Shown here one piece after another: positions 1-7,020 of a stretch of DNA of 40,569 bases. Source of the stretch: Alphaproteobacteria bacterium (GTDB taxonomy: Bacteria > Pseudomonadota > Alphaproteobacteria > Rhodospirillales > Magnetospirillaceae). The number at the start of each line of letters is the position of its first letter. The first letter of the stretch is position 1. The notes under the pieces were generated by a model that had not been told where the DNA came from, ran no database searches, and saw only the letters and a list, made by a program, of their open reading frames with translations. The translations under genes were made by a program, and so were the position numbers. The stretch covers positions 1 through 40,569 of the forward strand of contig JAJPHO010000027.1 of assembly GCA_021325215.1 (NCBI GenBank). Direction: 5' to 3'.

Positions 1-50
1 ATTCGCAGGATGTCGTCGCGGGAATTTTTCTCGGCTGCGCTTTCGCTCAT
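1..50 (-). CDS. N-terminal fragment of a leftward gene, unidentified
   Basis: Reading leftward from an ATG at 50 gives an open frame to the window edge beginning MSESAEKNSRDDILR. A charged start followed by RDDIL resembles the first helix of TetR or MarR-type regulators, but 16 residues cannot identify a family. No strong ribosome binding site is visible. A candidate leftward promoter lies at 87-115. The call rests on the open frame, the promoter-like upstream DNA and the absence of any other gene here; it could be chance. Confidence 0.3.
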   Translation of the reverse strand, partial: MSESAAEKNSRDDILR

Positions 51-86
51 GTGGTGTTCACCGATGAAGATGGTTGTGATTTCTCT

Positions 87-142
87 ATTTTTGCGGGTTA
101 TGTATCCTCTGTCAAACTAATTTATGCGTTACTCAATATTGA
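87..142 (-). promoter_or_regulatory. Candidate leftward promoter and palindrome
   Basis: On the minus strand a perfect TTGACA (115 to 110) is followed after 17 bases by AAAAAT (92 to 87), a 4/6 match to the -10 box. Just upstream of the -35 is the 10-bp palindrome TCAATATTGA (133-142). The segment is AT-rich compared with the rest of the window, as expected for a promoter. It would drive the leftward fragment that starts at 50. The palindrome could be an operator, but no regulator is identified. Confidence 0.3.
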
Positions 143-324
143 ACACTTTGTAGTGCTTCTGATTACAGAAACAACTTTAGCAACATGGATCATTGTCGAG
201 ATGTTTCAATATTTGCACTCGTGGTGATTGTCCGCCCGCCGCCGACTCCGAGCCATAGTGGTGCATTGGCAAATTGCGCCGACATATGGTATTGACCATC
301 CCTTGAATTCACGATTTGAGCCTT

Positions 325-589
325 AGAGCCTGCTTGGGAATTGGGTATGATCTGCACAACGATATCAGAGACCTGGGCCAGGCAACGGGAGCGACGCGAT
401 GCCGAGGCATCGCGAGCGACCGGTAACGCCACCCAGGCCTCTGATATCGTTGCCCGAAGGGTCGCTGCCGGAAAGCCGAGGGCGGCGTTATCCCGCCTCG
501 ACGATGCCTCGGCATCGCCTTCGGCAGGCTGCCTGGCCCTCGGCTTTCCGGCAGCGATGCAGACCATGCCCAATTCCCAAACAGGCTCT
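325..589. repeat. Nested inverted-repeat element (MITE/REP-like)
   Basis: Outer arms 325-355 and 559-589 are inverted repeats matching at 28 of 31 positions. Inside are two further hairpins. The first has arms 358-377 and 433-452 (19 of 20 matching) around a near-palindrome at about 395-414. The second has perfect 20-bp arms at 471-490 and 536-555. The whole could fold as a three-way junction in DNA or RNA. No credible protein is encoded. The element ends 8 bases before the rpiB start codon, so it replaces the usual leader and leaves no clear ribosome binding site. Size and terminal inverted repeats suggest a non-autonomous mobile element or a large intergenic repeat; other copies would have to be sought elsewhere in the genome. 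Confidence 0.8.
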
Positions 590-597
590 ATGCTCCC

Positions 598-1077
598 ATG
601 ACCTCCCGCACCATCGCACTGGCCTCCGATCACGGCGGCTTCGAAATGAAGGAAATGCTCAAGAAACAGCTCGAAGCCTGGGGCTACGGGGTGCTGGATC
701 TGGGCACCGATGGGCCGGCGTCTGTCGATTATCCTGATTATGCCGAGGCGATGGCCGCGGCGATCCGCGCTAAGGTCGCCGAATCCGGCGTGCTGGTGTG
801 CGGCACCGGGATCGGCATCTCGATCGCGGCCAACCGCCATCCCGACATCCGCGCCGCCTTGGTGCACGATGCCGTGACCGCCCGCCTGTCGCGTGAGCAC
901 AACGACGCCAACGTCGTGGTGTTCGGGGGACGCGTCTTGGGGCCCGAGGTCGCCAAGGACTGTCTGAAGGTCTTTCTCGACACTCAATTCGAAGGGGGAC
1001 GCCATGCCAAGCGCGTGGCGAAAATGTCCATTCCGCTCGACCAGCCGGAGTCGATGAGCAAATTCTGGAAAGAGTGA
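598..1077 (+). CDS. rpiB: Ribose 5-phosphate isomerase B
   Basis: RpiB/LacAB-family sugar-phosphate isomerase (159 residues, normal length) that interconverts ribose 5-phosphate and ribulose 5-phosphate in the cytoplasm. The N-terminus has the family signature ASDHGGFEMK. The catalytic cysteine is C68 in VCGTGIGISIAANR, and HDAVTARLSREHNDANVV contributes further active-site residues. The ATG at 598 gives the family's usual start, but the nested repeat at 325-589 ends just upstream and no good ribosome binding site is visible. In many alphaproteobacteria rpiB is followed by glyA and then nrdR; here nrdR follows directly after 35 bases. Ribulose 5-phosphate is the substrate of the RibB enzyme encoded downstream. 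Confidence 0.95.
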   Translation: MTSRTIALASDHGGFEMKEMLKKQLEAWGYGVLDLGTDGPASVDYPDYAEAMAAAIRAKVAESGVLVCGTGIGISIAANRHPDIRAALVHDAVTARLSREHNDANVVVFGGRVLGPEVAKDCLKVFLDTQFEGGRHAKRVAKMSIPLDQPESMSKFWKE

Positions 1078-1112
1078 GCCGGGCGGACAAAGTCATTTAG
1101 GGGGAGCAAACG

Positions 1113-1580
1113 ATGCGGTGTCCGTTCTGCGGTCACGACGACACTCAGGTGAAGGATTCCCGTCCGACCGAGGACAATTCCGCCATCCGCCGGCGCCGTT
1201 TCTGCATGGCCTGCGGTTCGCGCTTCACCACCTTCGAGCGTGTGCAGCTGCGTGAGCTGACCATCGTCAAGCGCAACGGCCAGCGGACGCCCTTCGACCG
1301 CGATAAGCTGGCCCGGTCGATCTCCATAGCGGTGCGCAAGCGTCCGGTCGACCCCGAACGCGTCGAGCGCGTGGTCAATTCGATCCAGCGCCGCCTGGAA
1401 AGCTCGGGCGAGAGCGAAATCTCCAGCAACCATGTCGGCGAGCTGGTGATGGAAGCCCTGGCCGCGCTCGATCCGGTGGCTTATGTCCGCTTCGCCTCGG
1501 TGTATCGCAATTTCCGCGAGGCGAAGGATTTCGAGGAATTCGTCGAAAAACTGGGCGGTAATACGGTCTTTGACGATTGA
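1113..1580 (+). CDS. nrdR: Transcriptional repressor NrdR
   Basis: Zinc-ribbon/ATP-cone repressor of ribonucleotide reductase genes (155 residues, typical). The four zinc cysteines are C3, C6, C31 and C34 (CPFCG and CMACG). From about residue 45 the ATP-cone domain follows ([19 protein letters not shown]...), which senses dATP/ATP. The start ATG has a good ribosome binding site (GGGGAG at 1100-1105). It lies in the usual alphaproteobacterial position directly upstream of ribD, whose likely TTG start overlaps its 3' end. Confidence 0.96.
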   Translation: MRCPFCGHDDTQVKDSRPTEDNSAIRRRRFCMACGSRFTTFERVQLRELTIVKRNGQRTPFDRDKLARSISIAVRKRPVDPERVERVVNSIQRRLESSGESEISSNHVGELVMEALAALDPVAYVRFASVYRNFREAKDFEEFVEKLGGNTVFDD

Positions 1581-2667
1581 CACCAGCCATATGTCTGCCG
1601 CGCTGGGCCTGGCGCGGCGGGGCCTCGGCTCGGTCTGGCCCAACCCTTCGGTCGGCTGCGTCCTGGTGCGCCAGGGCCGGGTGGTCGGACGCGGCCGCAC
1701 CGCGTCCGGCGGACGGCCGCATGCCGAGACCGAAGCGCTGGCGCAGGCCGGCGAGCTGGCGCGCGGCGCCGATGCTTACGTCACCCTCGAACCCTGTTCC
1801 CATCACGGCCGCACGCCGCCCTGTGCCGAAGCGCTGATCAAGGCCGGCGTGGCGCGCGTGTTCGTGGGCACCCAGGACCCCGATCCGCGCGTCTCCGGGC
1901 GAGGCCTGGCCATGCTGCGGCAGGCCGGTATCGAGGTCGTTACCGGCGTGCTGGAGGATGAGGCGCGCGACGTGCTGGCCGGCTTCCAGTGCCGGGTCGA
2001 GAAGGGCCGGCCGCTGGTGACGCTGAAGATCGCCGCGACCTTGGATGGCCGCACGGCCACCCACACCGGGGAAAGCCAATGGATCACCGGCGAGATGGCG
2101 CGGGCGCGCGGCCATCTGTTGCGCGCGCAGTCCGACGCCATCATGATCGGCAGCGGCACCGCCCGCATCGACGATCCCGTTCTGACCTGCCGGCTGCCCG
2201 GGCTGGAGGATCGTTCCCCGGTCCGCGTCGTGGTCGACAGCCGCTTGACGCTGCAATTGACTGGCAAGCTGGTCGCCGGCGCCCGCGACATTCCGCTGTG
2301 GCTGTTGACCCGCACCGGCAATCCGCCCGAACGTTTGGCCGCGTTGGGCGAGTGCGGCGTCGAGGTGATCGAGATCGGTCCCGGCCCGGACGGAACGGTC
2401 GATCTGGCGGCTGCCCTGCGGGAGCTGGGCGATCGCGGGCTGACCCGCCTGCTGGTGGAGGCGGGCGGACATCTGGCTGCCGCCTTGCTGCGCCAGGATC
2501 TGGTCGACCGCCTGGCCTGGTTCCGCGCGCCGATGCTGATCGGCGGCGACGGTTTGCCGGCCGCCGTCTCGTTCGGCATCGACAAATTGGCCGACGCGCC
2601 GCGCTGGCGCCCTCTTTCCGCCGCCAGCCTTGGCACCGATATGGTGGAATATCTCGAACGCCTATAG
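1570..2667 (+). CDS. ribD: Bifunctional riboflavin deaminase/reductase RibD
   Basis: Catalyses the second and third steps from GTP to riboflavin: deamination of the diaminopyrimidine, then NADPH-dependent reduction of its ribose side chain. The N-terminal cytidine-deaminase-type domain has the zinc ligands in HAETEAL and [11 protein letters not shown]. The reductase domain begins near residue 150 ([21 protein letters not shown]) and ends with KLADAPRW. I chose the TTG at 1570, which overlaps nrdR by 11 bases and gives the family's usual few residues before the conserved M-x-x-AL-x-LARRGLG segment. The ATG at 1591 is the alternative; it has no visible ribosome binding site. It is the first riboflavin gene of the block. 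Confidence 0.93.
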   Translation: MTIDTSHMSAALGLARRGLGSVWPNPSVGCVLVRQGRVVGRGRTASGGRPHAETEALAQAGELARGADAYVTLEPCSHHGRTPPCAEALIKAGVARVFVGTQDPDPRVSGRGLAMLRQAGIEVVTGVLEDEARDVLAGFQCRVEKGRPLVTLKIAATLDGRTATHTGESQWITGEMARARGHLLRAQSDAIMIGSGTARIDDPVLTCRLPGLEDRSPVRVVVDSRLTLQLTGKLVAGARDIPLWLLTRTGNPPERLAALGECGVEVIEIGPGPDGTVDLAAALRELGDRGLTRLLVEAGGHLAAALLRQDLVDRLAWFRAPMLIGGDGLPAAVSFGIDKLADAPRWRPLSAASLGTDMVEYLERL

Positions 2668-2705
2668 CGTCCGGAACCACATACATCTTTGTTTTCTGAG
2701 GGCTT

Positions 2706-3302
2706 ATGTTCACCGGCATCATTACCGACCAGGGCGTCGTGCGCGAGATCACCGGACAGGGCGACATCCTGTTCAAGATCGGCACCGCCTATGACACCAA
2801 GACCATCGAGATCGGCGCCTCGATCGCCCATAACGGCATCTGCCTGACCGTCATCGAGACCGGTCCCGACTGGTATTCGATCCAGGCTTCGGCAGAGACG
2901 CTGAACCTGACCACCATGGGCGACTGGAAGACCGGCCGGAAGATCAATCTGGAGCGCGCCCTGAAGGTGGGCGACGAACTGGGCGGCCATATCGTCTCGG
3001 GCCATGTCGACGGCGTTGCGAAGGTGGTCGAGATCCGCCCGGAGAACGAGTCGGTGCGTGTCACCTTCGAAGCGCCCGCTAAGCTGGCCAAATTCGTCGC
3101 CGCCAAGGGTTCGGTGGCACTCGACGGCGTGTCGCTGACCGTCAACGAGGTCTCGGGTGCCCGCTTCGGCGTCAACATCATCCCGCACACCCAGGCGGTG
3201 ACCAGCTTCGGCGCTTATCAGGCCGGGGATCGGGTCAATATGGAAATCGACATGCTGGCGCGCTATGTTGCGCGCCTGATCGAAAAGGACGCCAGCGCGT
3301 GA
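2706..3302 (+). CDS. ribE: Riboflavin synthase, alpha chain
   Basis: Dismutates two 6,7-dimethyl-8-ribityllumazine molecules to riboflavin, the last step of the pathway (the same enzyme is called RibC in some species). At 198 residues it has the two tandem lumazine-binding barrels: MFTGIITDQG at the start of the first and GGHIVSGHVDGVA at the start of the second. SVALDGVSLTVNEV is the conserved C-terminal barrel motif. The start is supported by GAGGG at 2698-2702. It lies 38 bases after ribD in the same direction, consistent with one operon. Confidence 0.95.
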   Translation: MFTGIITDQGVVREITGQGDILFKIGTAYDTKTIEIGASIAHNGICLTVIETGPDWYSIQASAETLNLTTMGDWKTGRKINLERALKVGDELGGHIVSGHVDGVAKVVEIRPENESVRVTFEAPAKLAKFVAAKGSVALDGVSLTVNEVSGARFGVNIIPHTQAVTSFGAYQAGDRVNMEIDMLARYVARLIEKDASA

Positions 3303-3353
3303 TGCATTTCGAATGTCGGCGGCGGTCATCACGCGCCGGACTCTGCAAGAGCA

Positions 3354-3406
3354 GAAAAGCTCCGCTTTTCCCCGCTCAAACGCCGCGCGGGCTAGGAGCC
3401 CTGCGC
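3354..3406 (+). promoter_or_regulatory. Two hairpins in the ribE-ribB gap
   Basis: The 140-base gap between ribE and the next gene holds a perfect 7-bp hairpin (3354-3360 with 3364-3370, loop TCC) and a GC-rich one (3385-3393 with 3397-3406, one bulge). No T-run follows either, so they look like RNA-processing or attenuation structures rather than full intrinsic terminators. I searched the gap for the conserved FMN-riboswitch core and did not find it. A strong ribosome binding site GGAGGG (3431-3436) precedes the next gene. Confidence 0.45.
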
Positions 3407-3442
3407 GCCCAAATTAACCAATTTGAACGCGGAGGGCTCTAA

Positions 3443-4576
3443 GTGCCCGATAGCACGAATAAATTTCACGGCGCCATCGCCCCGACCGAAGCCATCATCG
3501 CCGCCGCCAAGGCCGGCAGGATGTTCATCCTGGTCGATGACGAACAGCGCGAGAATGAGGGCGACCTGGTGATCCCGGCCGAGATGGCCGATGCCGCCGC
3601 CGTCAATTTCATGGCCAAGCATGGCCGCGGCCTGATCTGCCTGTCGATGACGCGCGAGCGGGTCGAGCATCTCGGCCTGCCTTTCATGGCGCGCTCGAAC
3701 GGCACCCGGCACCAGACCGCCTTCACGGTCAGCATCGAGGCGCGTGAAGGCGTGACCACCGGCATTTCGGCGGCGGACCGCGCCCAGACGATCAAGGTGG
3801 CGATCGATCCCGCCACGAACGCCCACGACATCGTCAGCCCGGGTCATGTGTTCCCGCTGATGGCGCGGGATGGCGGCGTGCTGGTGCGCGCCGGCCATAC
3901 CGAGGCGGCGGTCGACGTGTCTCGTCTGGCCGGGCTCAATCCCGCCGGCGTGATCTGCGAGATCATGAATGACGACGGCACCATGGCGCGCACGCCCGAA
4001 CTGATCGAGTTCGCCAAGCGCCATGATTTGCTGATCGGCACCATCGCCGACCTGATCGCCTATCGCCTGCGTCACGACCGGCTGGTCGCCAAGACACTGG
4101 AGACCGGTTTTTCGTCGGTCTATGGCGGCGATTGGCGCATGGCCATCTACACCAACCATGTCAACGGCGCCGAGCATGTCGCCCTGATCAAGGGGGACGT
4201 CGCCGACGGCAAGCCGGTGCTGACCCGCGTGCACGGGCTGCAGCTGCTCGACGATCTGCTGGGCGACAAGACGCATGGACGCGGCGAGGAACTGCACCAG
4301 GCCATGCGCATGGTGGCGGCCGAGGGCAGGGGCGTCGTGCTGCTGCTGCGCGAACCGCTGCCGTCCAGCCTCAGCGACCGTCTCAAGGCGCGGCTGGAGA
4401 ACCGTGACGAACCGGGTGTTTTGCGCGATTACGGTGTCGGCGCGCAGATTCTGCTGGACCTTGGCCTGCGGGACATGATTCTGCTGTCGAACAATCAGAA
4501 GACCATCGCCGGATTGGAAGAAGGATACGGCCTGCGGGTCGTCGAACGGCGCAATATCGCCGCCAAAGGGGAATGA
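3443..4576 (+). CDS. ribB: DHBP synthase with degenerate GTP cyclohydrolase II domain (RibBX type)
   Basis: The first ~205 residues are 3,4-dihydroxy-2-butanone 4-phosphate synthase, which makes the four-carbon riboflavin precursor from ribulose 5-phosphate. The metal/substrate loop reads DDEQRENEGD, and RAGHTEAAVD is conserved. The C-terminal ~165 residues keep the fold of GTP cyclohydrolase II (DYGVGAQILLDLG, LLSNNQKT) but contain no cysteine at all. The three zinc cysteines expected after TRVH are replaced by GLQLLDDLLGDKTHGRGEEL, and the RQEGRGIG-type loop is absent. Such inactive hybrids are known in Proteobacteria as RibBX. It should therefore supply only the RibB reaction, and GTP cyclohydrolase II must be encoded outside this window. 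The GTG start follows GGAGGG by six bases. Confidence 0.92.
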   Translation: MPDSTNKFHGAIAPTEAIIAAAKAGRMFILVDDEQRENEGDLVIPAEMADAAAVNFMAKHGRGLICLSMTRERVEHLGLPFMARSNGTRHQTAFTVSIEAREGVTTGISAADRAQTIKVAIDPATNAHDIVSPGHVFPLMARDGGVLVRAGHTEAAVDVSRLAGLNPAGVICEIMNDDGTMARTPELIEFAKRHDLLIGTIADLIAYRLRHDRLVAKTLETGFSSVYGGDWRMAIYTNHVNGAEHVALIKGDVADGKPVLTRVHGLQLLDDLLGDKTHGRGEELHQAMRMVAAEGRGVVLLLREPLPSSLSDRLKARLENRDEPGVLRDYGVGAQILLDLGLRDMILLSNNQKTIAGLEEGYGLRVVERRNIAAKGE

Positions 4577-4578
4577 TA

Positions 4579-5025
4579 ATGAAGATCCTGATCGTCGAAT
4601 CGCGCTTCTACGAGGACATCACCGACAATCTGGTCAAGGGCGCGGTCAAGGAACTGCAGGCGGTCGGCGCCGGCTTCAAGCGCGTCATCGTGCCGGGAAT
4701 TCTGGAAATTCCCGGCGCGATCCGCTATGCCGTGCGCGCCATGGAGATGCGGGCCACCGACGAGCGCTATGCCGGCTATGTCACCCTGGGCTGCGCGATC
4801 AAGGGGGAAACCGACCATTACGATCATGTCTGCCGCGAGGCCTTTGCAGGTGTGCAGACTCTTTCGCTGCAATACACCTTGGCGGTCGGCAACGGCATCC
4901 TGACCGTGCACAACAAGGCGCAGGCGATGGAACGCGCCGAAAAGCGCAATTTCGGCGGCCAGGCCGCGCGGGCCTGTCTGCGTATGATTGAAATCAAGAA
5001 AGATCTGGGACTTCTGCCTAAATGA
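4579..5025 (+). CDS. ribH: 6,7-dimethyl-8-ribityllumazine synthase
   Basis: Condenses the RibB product with the pyrimidine from RibD to form lumazine, the substrate of RibE; usually a large cytoplasmic shell or pentamer. The protein (148 residues) begins MKILIVESRFYEDI and has the conserved GCAIKGETDHYDHVCREAF loop and NGILTVHNKAQAMERA. Two ATGs are available: 4573, overlapping the previous stop, and 4579. I chose 4579 because AAGGGG at 4566-4571 is then seven bases away. It overlaps nusB by four bases. Confidence 0.95.
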   Translation: MKILIVESRFYEDITDNLVKGAVKELQAVGAGFKRVIVPGILEIPGAIRYAVRAMEMRATDERYAGYVTLGCAIKGETDHYDHVCREAFAGVQTLSLQYTLAVGNGILTVHNKAQAMERAEKRNFGGQAARACLRMIEIKKDLGLLPK

Positions 5026-5516
5026 GTAAAAAAAATTCGGGCCGCAGCCGCTCCACGGCGCGCCTGGCGGCCGTTCAGGCCCTTTATGATTCCGAAGTCA
5101 CCGGCACGCCGGTCGATGAATTGGTCACCAATTTCATCGAGCACGGCATCGGCAGCCGCGCCATCGTCACCGACGAAAACGACGGTGACGAGACCGAAGT
5201 GGCCTTGACCGCGCCCGATCCGCTGCTGTTCACCGCCATCCTGCGCGGCAGTCTGACCCAGGCCGAACAGCTCGACGAGATCGTCGGCAAGGCGCTCTCG
5301 GGCGATTGGAGCCTCGAGCGCCTGGAACAGGTGCTGCGCGCCATCCTGCGCGCCGCCGCCTTCGAGCTGACCTCGATGCCCGATACGCCGGTGCGCGTGG
5401 TCATCACCGAATATGTCGACATCGCCGGCGCTTTCTACTCCGGCCCCGAACCGGGGCTGGTCAATGCGGTGCTCGACCGGATCGCGCGCGTAGTGCGCAC
5501 GGCAGAACTTGGTTGA
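5022..5516 (+). CDS. nusB: Transcription antitermination factor NusB
   Basis: All-helical RNA-binding protein that joins NusE (S10) at boxA to prevent termination in rRNA operons. At 164 residues it has the family opening SRSTARLAAVQALYDSE and the C-terminal segment VLRAILRAAAFEL...VVITEYVDIAGAFY. The start overlaps the ribH stop by four bases (ATGA), so translation is probably coupled. The ribH-nusB order is common in Proteobacteria. Confidence 0.95.
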   Translation: MSKKNSGRSRSTARLAAVQALYDSEVTGTPVDELVTNFIEHGIGSRAIVTDENDGDETEVALTAPDPLLFTAILRGSLTQAEQLDEIVGKALSGDWSLERLEQVLRAILRAAAFELTSMPDTPVRVVITEYVDIAGAFYSGPEPGLVNAVLDRIARVVRTAELG

Positions 5517-5522
5517 GATTAC

Positions 5523-6515
5523 TTGGTTGACGAGTTCGACCTCATCAAAAGGCTGTTCGCGCCCCTGACCATGGGGCGCCCCGAGGCTTTGGGGCTCGGC
5601 GACGATGTCGCGCTGATCCCCGGCCCGGCCGGCCGCCAGTGGGCGGTCACCAAGGACGCCATGGCGGCTGGCGTCCATTTTTTCCCCGACGATCCGCCCG
5701 AGCTGATCGCGCGAAAGCTGATCCGGGTCAACCTCTCCGACCTCGCCGCCAAGGGCGCGGAGCCGCAATTCCTGCTGCTGGCCACCTGCTTTCCGCACGA
5801 TGTCGAGCCGGACTGGCTTGATCGTTTCGCTAGCGGATTGAAAAAAGACTGTGATTTGTTCAAAGTAGCAGTCATTGGTGGTGACACGATTGCGACACCG
5901 GGACCGCTGGTTTTGTCTTTGACGGCCGTGGGAATGGTGCCCGAGGGTGCCGCGCTGTTGCGGTCGAGTGCCTGTTCGGGTGACCATGTGTGGCTGTCCG
6001 GCACCGTGGGCGACGCCGCCTTCGGTCTGCTGGTAGCGCAAGGGGAGGGTAAAAGCTTGTCGGAAACCGACGCGAGCTTTCTTCTGGACCGGTACAGGCT
6101 GCCGCAGCCGCGGGTGGCGCTGGGGCCGCGCCTGCGCGGACTGGCGCATGCTTCGATGGATGTTTCCGACGGATTGCTGGGCGATCTCGGCCATATCTGC
6201 CGCGCCTCGAAGGTCGGCGCCGAGATCGAGGCGGAACGCCTGCCGCTGTCCGCCGCGGCGCGCGCCGCCTTGGCCGCCGGGTTGGGCGATGGCCTGACCA
6301 CCATCGTCGCGGGCGGCGACGATTACGAAATCCTGTTCACCGCGGCGCCGGCCGCCGAGGATGATCTGACCGCGCTGTCCGCCGACCTCGGCATCGGCCT
6401 GGCCCGCATCGGGCGCATCGTGCCGGGTGAGGGCGTCACTCTCGTCGACAAGGAGGGGCGCGTCATAAAGTCCGGACGGGGCAGCTATAACCATTTCAGC
6501 GGAGGACGCGCATGA
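5523..6515 (+). CDS. thiL: Thiamine-monophosphate kinase
   Basis: Phosphorylates thiamine monophosphate to thiamine diphosphate with ATP. It is an AIR-synthase/PurM-like protein of 330 residues. Visible motifs are LGLGDDVALI (metal/ATP), TKDAMAAGVHFF, the VNLSDLAAKGAEP helix, GGDTIATPGPL, DVSDGLLGDLGHI and GGDDYEILFT near the C-terminus. The in-frame stop at 5514 leaves only the TTG at 5523 as a sensible start, a few bases after nusB. The nusB-thiL pair is conserved in many Proteobacteria. Confidence 0.94.
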   Translation: MVDEFDLIKRLFAPLTMGRPEALGLGDDVALIPGPAGRQWAVTKDAMAAGVHFFPDDPPELIARKLIRVNLSDLAAKGAEPQFLLLATCFPHDVEPDWLDRFASGLKKDCDLFKVAVIGGDTIATPGPLVLSLTAVGMVPEGAALLRSSACSGDHVWLSGTVGDAAFGLLVAQGEGKSLSETDASFLLDRYRLPQPRVALGPRLRGLAHASMDVSDGLLGDLGHICRASKVGAEIEAERLPLSAAARAALAAGLGDGLTTIVAGGDDYEILFTAAPAAEDDLTALSADLGIGLARIGRIVPGEGVTLVDKEGRVIKSGRGSYNHFSGGRA

Positions 6516-6967
6516 AGAGGTATCTCTTCATCGTCCTGCTGCTGATCCTGCTGGTGATCGCCGGCCTGGGCGCCGCCGGCCATTTCGGCAAGGGTCCGCT
6601 GGCGCCCTATCTCAACAAGCAGCAGGCCAATGAGGAACCCGCACCGCCGCCGCCGGCGCCGCACCGCATCGTCTATCTGGGCGAGATCATCACGCCGCTG
6701 GTGAAGAACCATGCCATCGAAGAGCAGATCGGCATGGATATCGACGTCGACGTCTATTCTGAAGGCTTCGACAAGTTCAATGGCCTGCAGGCGCTGATCG
6801 ATCACCGTGTGCGGATGGAACTGTACGACTTCCTGCCCAGCCATTCCGACACCCATTCCGAAGCCGACAAGCAGGCGGTGCATGACAGGGTGCAGTGGAT
6901 CGTGGAAAGTACTGTGGGTCCGAATATTATCCGCGGTGTCACTATCCGCAGCTTCTATTCACGATAA
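6512..6967 (+). CDS. Single-pass membrane protein, FliL-like
   Basis: A 151-residue protein with a short basic start, one transmembrane helix (about residues 4-24), a proline-rich linker (PAPPPPAPH near 45) and a ~100-residue extracytoplasmic domain. The layout and the C-terminal pattern (VDVDVYSEGFDKFNGLQALIDHRVRMEL...IIRGVTIRSFYSR) recall FliL-family proteins that support the flagellar stator, but the similarity is weak and no other flagellar gene is in the window. The start overlaps the thiL stop by four bases. Treat as a hypothetical anchored periplasmic protein with a possible FliL relationship. Confidence 0.6.
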   Translation: MKRYLFIVLLLILLVIAGLGAAGHFGKGPLAPYLNKQQANEEPAPPPPAPHRIVYLGEIITPLVKNHAIEEQIGMDIDVDVYSEGFDKFNGLQALIDHRVRMELYDFLPSHSDTHSEADKQAVHDRVQWIVESTVGPNIIRGVTIRSFYSR

Positions 6968-7020
6968 AACGTTGCCTGCCCGCGCGAACTTGGCCAGAGT
7001 TCGTGCGGGGGAGAAGTGAA

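Noticed and set aside
341-737. Short open frames inside the nested repeat upstream of rpiB
   Set aside because: They translate palindromic DNA and have repeated Arg/His/Pro segments; no ribosome binding site and overlap with rpiB.
3303-3442. FMN riboswitch in the gap before the ribB-type gene
   Set aside because: The conserved FMN-aptamer core segments could not be found; only two simple hairpins are present.
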